A stretch of DNA of 45,460 nucleotides from an uncultured Flavobacteriaceae bacterium (GTDB lineage Bacteria > Bacteroidota > Bacteroidia > Flavobacteriales > Flavobacteriaceae), in NCBI GenBank assembly GCA_905479835.1, contig CAJQNZ010000066.1, forward strand, positions 1 through 45,460. Direction: 5' to 3'. Under the pieces are notes generated by a model that had not been told where the DNA came from, searched no databases, and was given only the letters and a program-made list of their open reading frames with translations. A program made the translations under genes and the position numbers. Position 1 is the first letter of the stretch; each line of letters starts with the position of its first letter. Below, piece by piece: positions 9,549 to 16,138 of this stretch.

Positions 9549-10181
9549 TTATTTGATTTCAACAACTGATTCTGCAATTGGAATTCGAACTTTTTTCATC
9601 GAACTCATAAAATCATTATTTGCTCTGAATCCTACAGGAAGTAAAAGAACAGATTTTAAATTTTGTTTTTTTAGGTCTAATATTCTATCATACTCTGAAG
9701 GTATAAATCCTTCCATAGGGCAAGAATCTATTTTTTCAAATGCACAAAGCGTCATCAGGTTTCCTAGTGCAATATATGCTTGATTGATTGAGGAAATTTC
9801 AATTTCTTCTTTGGGTTTATTAGTAATAGTATCTTTTAAGAAAGTTCGAAAACCTCCAATAGATTCTTCAGAAACATTTCTAACTTCCTTTTCTAAATTA
9901 AATTTTTCATCAACATAATCTCCATCAATAATGGTTTTAATACATATCACTAATAAATGTGAGCAATCCACAACTTGTTGTTGATTAAAAGAATGATTTA
10001 GCAGTTCTTTTTTTAACTTTTCATTGCTTATAATTAATAACTTAAGTGGCTGTAAGCCATATGAAGTAGCAGTTAAATTAAAACCGTTTTTTAAAATATC
10101 AATTTGATTATCAGACAGTTTGTTTTTTTTATCAAATTTTTTAGTAGCGTAACGCCATTCCAATTGTTGAATACTATTCAT
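9549..10181 (-). CDS. NAD(P)H-dependent nitroreductase-family oxidoreductase
   Basis: A 210-residue FMN-dependent oxidoreductase of the nitroreductase family (NfsB-like), reducing quinones or nitro compounds with NAD(P)H. The N-terminal WRYATKKFD (9-17) holds the basic FMN-phosphate-binding residues. The segment SYGLQPLKLLII matches the SxxNxQPW region. ALGNLMTLCAFEKIDSCPMEGF matches the A-x-N-x-xL...D-x-C-PMEGF core of the subgroup. The C-terminus has the expected basic RIPIAE segment. The physiological substrate is unknown. It ends 51 bp before pepD, on the same strand. Confidence 0.93.
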   Translation of the reverse strand: MNSIQQLEWRYATKKFDKKNKLSDNQIDILKNGFNLTATSYGLQPLKLLIISNEKLKKELLNHSFNQQQVVDCSHLLVICIKTIIDGDYVDEKFNLEKEVRNVSEESIGGFRTFLKDTITNKPKEEIEISSINQAYIALGNLMTLCAFEKIDSCPMEGFIPSEYDRILDLKKQNLKSVLLLPVGFRANNDFMSSMKKVRIPIAESVVEIK

Positions 10182-10291
10182 TAGTCATTAATTTATTACA
10201 AAGAACGTAAATAAATAGCAGTGTCTTCCTAAATTAAGATTGATATTTCTAATACTGTTATAAAGGTCGTATATTTAGTTTTTATTATGCT
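10182..10291. other. divergent intergenic stretch upstream of the repeat array
   Basis: This is the first part of a 375-bp gap between the divergent nitroreductase and DUF2851 genes. I see no ORF and no RNA gene. No convincing TAnnTTTG box exists; TATATTTA at about 10270-10277 is one base off. It may contain a decayed copy of the following repeat, but the similarity is too weak to claim. Confidence 0.5.
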
Positions 10292-10556
10292 ATGAAACGA
10301 GCATACTAGAAATTTACCATCTAAAAAAAATATTATTAGCGAACAGTACGTGACCGCTTTCGTAAAATAATATATGCACATGAAACGAGCATGTTAGGAT
10401 TTTAATAACCAAGTAAATGCATAAGAGCGAACACATGTGACCGTTAAAAAACAATATATATAGGCACATGAAACGAGCATGTTAGGATTTTTAATAACCA
10501 AGTGAATGCTTAAGAGCGAACACATGTGTCCGTTAAAAAACAATACATATAGGTAC
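10292..10556 (+). repeat. 88-bp tandem repeat array (3 units) carrying a mini-ORF
   Basis: Three direct units start at ATG 10292, 10380 and 10468, with lengths 88, 88 and 89. Units 2 and 3 differ by five substitutions and one indel; unit 1 is more diverged. Every unit begins with a five-codon reading frame and a stop: MKRAY in unit 1 and MKRAC in units 2 and 3. The DUF2851 start codon at 10557 lies where a fourth unit would begin, and ACATGAAA is shared. In each unit the end of the mini-ORF (GCATGT or GCATACT) can pair with a downstream segment (ACATGT or AGTACGT). Function is unknown. Confidence 0.85.
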
Positions 10557-11828
10557 ATGAAAGAAGATTTAATTCATTATTTGTGGAAACACAAACTGTT
10601 TTTTACCACTCAATTACGTACAACTCAAGATGAGTTGATAAGCGTAACTTCTGTAGGGAGACATAATTATAATTCAGGACCTGATTTTTTCAACGCGCAA
10701 CTGAAAATAGGAAGTCAATTATGGGCTGGAAATGTTGAAATTCACTTAAATTCATCAGATTGGTATATCCATAATCATGAATCAGATCCCAATTATGACA
10801 ATGTGATTCTTCATGTTGTATGGAATCATGATGTAGAAATTCATACCAGTGAAAACAGTGCTATTCCAACTTTGGAATTGAAAAATTTTGTTTCAAAAGA
10901 ATTGCTTGAGAATTATCAAAAACTATTTTCAAAACCTCAAAAATGGATCAATTGTGAAAATGATATTCATTCGGTTGATGATTTTACGTTGAAAAATTGG
11001 AAAGAGCGTTTGTTTTTTGAGCGATTGGAAGGAAAGTCTGTTTTTATAATTGAACTTTTAGAGAAAACAAATTATAATTGGGAAGCGGTTTTATTTCAAT
11101 TGATGGCTCGTAATTTTGGGTTAAAAGTAAATGCTGATGCTTTTTTTGGAATGGCTCAATCTTTGGATTTTTCTTTTGTAAGAAAGGAAGCAAAAGACCA
11201 ACTGAATTTGGAAAGTTTATTTTTGGGAGAGTTAGGGTTACTAGAAAAATCATTAGAAAATCAGTATTACAATGATTTGAAAAAAGAATATACATATCAG
11301 CGTAAAAAATACAAGTTGGTTCAAAATTATCATTCTGTTAAGTATTTTAGGTTGAGGCCTATGAATTTCCCAACAATTAGAATTTCTCAATTTGCAAGTT
11401 TGTATCATTTACATCAGAATTTATTTTCAAAACTTATGGAAGTAAATTCTACTTCTGATTTCTATGAATTATTTTCAGTTACTACTTCTGAGTTTTGGAA
11501 TACGCATTATACATTTGAAAAAATTTCTCCGAAAAGAGTGAAGAAATTATCCAACTCTTTTATCGATTTGCTGTTGATAAATACAATCATTCCTTTAAAG
11601 TTTGTCTATCAGAAATATATAGGAAAACTTGATGAGTCAGAAATTATTGAATTAATGATCCAACTGAAGCCTGAAAAAAATAGTATTATTTCAAAGTTTG
11701 ATTCTTTAAAAATAAGTTCAAAAAATGCTTTTGAAACTCAGTCATTATTGGAACTTAAAAACAACTATTGCACACTACAGAAATGTCTACAATGTGCAAT
11801 AGGAAATAGTCTTTTGAAAAGGGAGTAA
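10557..11828 (+). CDS. DUF2851 family protein
   Basis: A protein of about 423 residues belonging to DUF2851, a conserved Bacteroidota family of unknown function. The chosen start at 10557 gives MKEDLIHYLWKHKLF, the usual N-terminus of the family. An upstream in-frame ATG at 10506 would add 17 residues encoded wholly by the tandem repeat and is rejected. Visible family segments are SVGRHNYNSGPDFFNAQLKIG, WAGNVEIHLNSSDW and HVVWNHD. Near the C-terminus is a cysteine cluster, NNYCTLQKCLQCAIGNSLL. There is no signal peptide or membrane segment. The 88-bp array directly upstream may influence its translation. Confidence 0.9.
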   Translation: MKEDLIHYLWKHKLFFTTQLRTTQDELISVTSVGRHNYNSGPDFFNAQLKIGSQLWAGNVEIHLNSSDWYIHNHESDPNYDNVILHVVWNHDVEIHTSENSAIPTLELKNFVSKELLENYQKLFSKPQKWINCENDIHSVDDFTLKNWKERLFFERLEGKSVFIIELLEKTNYNWEAVLFQLMARNFGLKVNADAFFGMAQSLDFSFVRKEAKDQLNLESLFLGELGLLEKSLENQYYNDLKKEYTYQRKKYKLVQNYHSVKYFRLRPMNFPTIRISQFASLYHLHQNLFSKLMEVNSTSDFYELFSVTTSEFWNTHYTFEKISPKRVKKLSNSFIDLLLINTIIPLKFVYQKYIGKLDESEIIELMIQLKPEKNSIISKFDSLKISSKNAFETQSLLELKNNYCTLQKCLQCAIGNSLLKRE

Positions 11829-11954
11829 GTGTTTAATCCAATGTTATTTTTAAAGATTTAAGATTCATGAATACTATTTGAAATAAGAATGAATGAGTAA
11901 ACCTGGAATCCATAAAATACAATTAATAAATAGGTTCCGAATCATATTTCTACT

Positions 11955-11974
11955 CACTCCGACTCCGCTCAGTG
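11955..11974. repeat. short palindromic intergenic repeat (CACT...AGTG, GACTCCGCTCAGTG type)
   Basis: The sequence CACTCCGACTCCGCTCAGTG closely resembles an intergenic motif that recurs in many Flavobacteriaceae genomes, and is followed by ACCAAAG. A second CAGTGACCAA occurs at 11998-12007. It lies between the convergent DUF2851 and S10 peptidase genes and is unusually GC-rich for its surroundings. The link to a family is from memory, not from a search. Confidence 0.45.
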
Positions 11975-12036
11975 ACCAAAGTTTAATAAACAATAATCAG
12001 TGACCAACATTCAAGGTAATTTTATGACACAGCAAA

Positions 12037-13527
12037 TTAATATTTTGCCGACTGGCCTACTTTAGGTGTAGATTTTTTTATAAAATCTCTGATATCTTGA
12101 TTTGAAGATTTCAAATCTTCATTTCGTAAATACATCATATGTCCACTTCGATATCCTTTAAAACTAAATCGATCTTTCATTTTTCCACTTGGATCTGTCT
12201 GCCACATAGAATATTTTGCAGCAAAATAGGTAGTTGCACCATCATAATATCCACTTTGAACCATCACGTTTAAATATGGATTTTCTGCCATAGCCTTGCG
12301 TAAATCTTCTCTTACCGTATTGTTTCTTCTGTCCCAAGGATGCACATCGCCAAACATATTGTATTTTAAATCGGTTTTAAAATTTAAATGCTCTCTGAGA
12401 TAAAAATTTATTGCAGGTGTAAAAGAATGTAACCAAGAGGTTAATTCAGCATTGTAATCTGGATAATCTCCAGTTTCTTTTTTATCAATTCCGATATATC
12501 GAGAATCTAATCTACCAATCGTCTTGCCAGAATCTCTTAACAATTCTTTCCAGAAAAAACCTGTGCTTACGTCTAAATTGTTTTGTAAGATTGATTTTTT
12601 TGACATTCCTGAATAGTATGCCATTTTTTCTGCGACTTGTTGTTTTTCATTTTCTGAAATAAATCCACCCTTCGCTAGCGCTGGAATTAAAGAGTTCAGA
12701 GCAAACTCCTCTGCTTCAGGAAGAATTTCCAAGAGATCTTTATCTTGTAGCGATTTTGGCAGCATTTTATGATGCCAAGCAGCAGCAGTGAAATAGGGTA
12801 AGTTTGTTCCAGATTGAACAGGAACATCAGAATTGAAAACTTTATAATCGGCTGGAGAAACCATAATAACTCCATTGATATACATCCATTGAGATTCTTG
12901 TAGTTCTAGAGCAAGTCCAGCGACACGTGTACCTCCATAACTCTCACCAATAATATATTTAGCTGAGCGCCAACGATTATTTCTAGTTACAAATGTATTC
13001 ATCCATTCTGCTAGATATTTAATATCTGCATTGATACCAAAGAATTTTTTACGATCAGGATAATCTCCATCTTTGTCTTTAATCATTCTCGAATATCCAG
13101 TATTTACAGGATTTACAAAAACGATATCAGCGACATCGAGTATTGAATAAGGATTGGTTTTTACTCCGTATGGTTGTAAAGGATATCCTTCACTATCAAC
13201 ATTTAATATTTGTGGTCCTGTGTAAGCAATATGCATCCATACAGATGCTGAACCTGGACCTCCATTAAATGAAAACACTAGGGGTCTTTTAGTATCGTCC
13301 TTAACATCTGTTCGTTTATAATAGGTGTAAAATAAAGAAGCTATTGCCTTTTCGTCTTCCCATAAAGGAAGTGTTCCTGTTTCTGCAGTATAGGGAAAAG
13401 TGACACCTTTAACAGTTGTCTGGTGTTTCGTAATTACAACTGAATCTGTTGCAATCGTTCTATCTTGTGCATAAAGAACTGTTGAAAATGATAAAAATAG
13501 GATGCTAATAAATAGTAGATTTTTCAT
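12037..13527 (-). CDS. S10 family serine carboxypeptidase-like peptidase
   Basis: A 496-residue exported peptidase of clan SC, family S10. It has a signal peptide ending about residue 21 (TVLYAQD). The oxyanion segment FSFNGGPGSASVW is at about 86-97, and the nucleophile elbow GESYGG at 194-199 makes S196 the nucleophile. The acid is probably the D in SGYYDGATTY and the base the H in SGHMMYLRNE near the end. Expected activity is removal of C-terminal residues from peptides in the periplasm or outside the cell. It is monocistronic, with a -7 box upstream. Confidence 0.95.
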   Translation of the reverse strand: MKNLLFISILFLSFSTVLYAQDRTIATDSVVITKHQTTVKGVTFPYTAETGTLPLWEDEKAIASLFYTYYKRTDVKDDTKRPLVFSFNGGPGSASVWMHIAYTGPQILNVDSEGYPLQPYGVKTNPYSILDVADIVFVNPVNTGYSRMIKDKDGDYPDRKKFFGINADIKYLAEWMNTFVTRNNRWRSAKYIIGESYGGTRVAGLALELQESQWMYINGVIMVSPADYKVFNSDVPVQSGTNLPYFTAAAWHHKMLPKSLQDKDLLEILPEAEEFALNSLIPALAKGGFISENEKQQVAEKMAYYSGMSKKSILQNNLDVSTGFFWKELLRDSGKTIGRLDSRYIGIDKKETGDYPDYNAELTSWLHSFTPAINFYLREHLNFKTDLKYNMFGDVHPWDRRNNTVREDLRKAMAENPYLNVMVQSGYYDGATTYFAAKYSMWQTDPSGKMKDRFSFKGYRSGHMMYLRNEDLKSSNQDIRDFIKKSTPKVGQSAKY

Positions 13528-13572
13528 CGGATATTCATGGTTAGATTAATGAACCATAAATATACAGAAAAT

Positions 13573-13580
13573 CAAATATA
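13573..13580 (-). promoter_or_regulatory. S10 peptidase promoter -7 box
   Basis: On the minus strand TATATTTG matches TAnnTTTG, 45 bp before the start codon. Between it and the gene is a weak hairpin (ATGGTT paired with AACCAT). The -33 element is not clear. Confidence 0.5.
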
Positions 13581-13604
13581 CATAATTAAAAAACCTGCTT
13601 TTAA

Positions 13605-16058
13605 CTAAATTAATTTAGGAAATTTAGTAGGATCCACCTCATTCATAATCGAATATACAGTTTCAAAAATATCATTGCTACTTGGTTTGGAATAATAATC
13701 ACCATCAGTTCCATAAGCTGCTCTATGTGCCTTGGCCGAGAGTGTTATGGGTTTGCTATCAAGATATTGGTATCCATTTTGGTTTTCAATTATTTCTTGT
13801 AAAATATACGCAGATCCTCCTCCAGGAACATCTTCATCCACAATCAGAAGTCTATTTGTTTTTTGCAAACTTTTTACAATATCATGGTTTATGTCAAATG
13901 GTAATAAACTCTGAACATCTATTACTTCCACATTGATATCTACTTGTTGTAATTCCTTAGCTACATCTTCCACAATTTTAAGTGTTGATCCATAAGAGAC
14001 AATTGTAAGATCTTCACCTTTTTTGACAGTTTCAACAACTCCTATAGGTGTTGTAAATTCGCCAATATTAGTTGGTAATTTCTCTTTTAATCGATATCCA
14101 TTTAAGTTTTCTATCACAAGCGCAGGTTCGTTTGCCTGTAATAATGTATTGTAAAAACCTGCGGCTTTGGTCATATTACGTGGAACTAAAATATGGATTC
14201 CTCTCAATGCACCTAAAATCATTCCCATAGGAGATCCTGAATGCCATATTCCTTCAAGTCTATGTCCTCTTGTACGAATAATTATAGGAGCCATTTGTCT
14301 TCCGTAAGTTCTGTAACGTAAAGTTGCAATATCATCACTCATAATCTGAAGTGCATATAATAGATAATCTAGATATTGAATCTCTGCAATAGGTCTTAAT
14401 CCTCTCATTGCCATTCCTATTCCTTGCCCTATTATTGTTGCTTCACGGATTCCTGTGTCAGAAATTCGAGTATCACCATATTTCTCTTGTAATCCTTCCA
14501 GACCTTGGTTTACATCACCTATATAACCTGTATCTTCACCAAAAATTAACACTTCAGGTCTTTCACTAAATATTTTGTCAAAATTATCTCTTAAAATAAT
14601 TCTTGCATCTACACTTTTAGAGTTCTCTCCATAAATAGGAAGAATTTCTTTAATATTTAGTAAACTATTTTCAGAATCGTCATATAAATTCGAACTGTAT
14701 TTTTCTTGATTTTCTTCAGATGTTTTTCTTAACCAATTGATAAATTGGCTTTTATGTGCTGAATCATCTCCAACAAGATAAGGTAATACTTTACGAACTA
14801 GAGTGAAAATGTCCTTGCGAGTTGGTTCGTGTAAAGATTTTAAATCATTTATTATTTTAACTATAAAATTCTTATTAGAATTTGTATTGATTACATTTCC
14901 AAGTAGTTGTATTGCTTCTTGTAATTGAGTATTGATAGGAGCCAAGCATGCATTCCAAGCATTTCTCTTCGCTACGCTTACTTCTTTTTTAGCCTTTCTT
15001 TCAATTTCTTTAAGGGTATCTTCATTTTCAACGAATCTTAAAACTTCTCCAGATTGAGTTTCTAATTCAAAGTCTAAAATCCATTCACGCATTTTTAAAA
15101 TACAATCATGATTCTTTTCCCATTGAAGTCTATCAGCATTTTTATAACGTTCATGAGATCCAGAAGTAGAATGTCCTTGAGGTTGTGTTAATTCATTTAC
15201 ATGAACTAATACAGGAACATGTTCTTCTCTTGCTATTTTAGATGCTTTATTATAGATAGCTATCAATTGTACATAATCCCAACCTTTTACTCTTAATATT
15301 TCATAACCTTTCCCTTTTTCATCGCGTTGAAAACCTTTTAAGATTTCTGAGATATTTTCTTTTGTGGTTTGATGTTTTGCATGAACGGAGATTCCATATT
15401 CATCATCCCATACACTTATAAGCATAGGAACCTGTAAAACACCAGCAGCGTTGAAAGACTCAAAAAAAAGTCCTTCACTCGTGGATGCATTTCCTATTGT
15501 TCCCCAAGCAACTTCATTTCCATTGATTGAGAAATTCGTTTTATCTTTTAAATCTTTAAGATTACGATAAACCTTGGATGCTTGTGCAAGACCTACAAGT
15601 CTAGGCATTTGCCCAGCAGTAGGAGAGATATCGGCACTAGAATTGTATTGTTCTGTTAAGTTTTTCCAAGAACCATCTTCATTCAAACTATGAGTTGCAA
15701 AATGCCCTCCCATTTGTCTTCCAGCAGATTGTGGATCTGCAGAAATATCTGTATGTGCATAAAGTCCTGCAAAAAATTGTTGTGGAGTTAATTCTCCTAT
15801 AGCCATCATAAATGTCTGATCACGATAATATCCAGATCGAAAATCACCTTTCTGAAAGGCTTTTGCCATTGCCAATTGTGGCACTTCCTTTCCGTCTCCA
15901 AAAATTCCAAACTTTGCTTTTCCTGTAAGAACTTCTCTTCTTCCTAATAAACTACATTCTCTACTTACTACGGCTATTGTATAATCGTTTAAAACTTCAT
16001 TTTTAAACTCTTCAAATGAAAGTTGCTCCGTTTTTTTTGCAGTAACATTGGATGTCAT
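13605..16058 (-). CDS. alpha-ketoacid dehydrogenase E1, fused alpha and beta subunits
   Basis: An 817-residue fused E1 of a 2-oxoacid dehydrogenase complex, most like the branched-chain 2-oxoisovalerate enzyme. It decarboxylates the oxoacid on thiamine diphosphate and acylates the E2 lipoyl group. The alpha part (about 1-400) has the ThDP/Mg-binding stretch GNASTSEGLFFESFN, then DDEYGISV. The beta part (about 480-817) has VLIFGEDTGYIGDVNQGL, the IREATIIGQGIGMAMRG segment and DEDVPGGGSA. Subunits are separate in most bacteria; the fusion is common in Bacteroidota. No E2 or E3 gene lies nearby. The gene is monocistronic with its own promoter. Confidence 0.93.
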   Translation of the reverse strand: MTSNVTAKKTEQLSFEEFKNEVLNDYTIAVVSRECSLLGRREVLTGKAKFGIFGDGKEVPQLAMAKAFQKGDFRSGYYRDQTFMMAIGELTPQQFFAGLYAHTDISADPQSAGRQMGGHFATHSLNEDGSWKNLTEQYNSSADISPTAGQMPRLVGLAQASKVYRNLKDLKDKTNFSINGNEVAWGTIGNASTSEGLFFESFNAAGVLQVPMLISVWDDEYGISVHAKHQTTKENISEILKGFQRDEKGKGYEILRVKGWDYVQLIAIYNKASKIAREEHVPVLVHVNELTQPQGHSTSGSHERYKNADRLQWEKNHDCILKMREWILDFELETQSGEVLRFVENEDTLKEIERKAKKEVSVAKRNAWNACLAPINTQLQEAIQLLGNVINTNSNKNFIVKIINDLKSLHEPTRKDIFTLVRKVLPYLVGDDSAHKSQFINWLRKTSEENQEKYSSNLYDDSENSLLNIKEILPIYGENSKSVDARIILRDNFDKIFSERPEVLIFGEDTGYIGDVNQGLEGLQEKYGDTRISDTGIREATIIGQGIGMAMRGLRPIAEIQYLDYLLYALQIMSDDIATLRYRTYGRQMAPIIIRTRGHRLEGIWHSGSPMGMILGALRGIHILVPRNMTKAAGFYNTLLQANEPALVIENLNGYRLKEKLPTNIGEFTTPIGVVETVKKGEDLTIVSYGSTLKIVEDVAKELQQVDINVEVIDVQSLLPFDINHDIVKSLQKTNRLLIVDEDVPGGGSAYILQEIIENQNGYQYLDSKPITLSAKAHRAAYGTDGDYYSKPSSNDIFETVYSIMNEVDPTKFPKLI

Positions 16059-16079
16059 AGATTGTAATTTATTTTTTTA

Positions 16080-16111
16080 CAAATTTAAGTTAATATAATG
16101 AATTTTTACAA
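16080..16111 (-). promoter_or_regulatory. promoter of the fused E1 gene
   Basis: On the minus strand a TTG (16111-16109) is followed after 21 nt by TAAATTTG (16087-16080), matching the Bacteroidetes -33/-7 pattern. The start codon is 21 bp further on. Confidence 0.6.
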
Positions 16112-16138
16112 TACGCAATAAAAATTATGATATTCTCT

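Noticed and set aside
10292-10556. CRISPR array
   Set aside because: Units abut without spacers, are 88 bp long, and no cas genes are present.
10506-11828. Longer DUF2851 protein from ATG 10506
   Set aside because: The extra 17 residues are encoded by the third 88-bp repeat unit, and the family begins MKEDLI at 10557.
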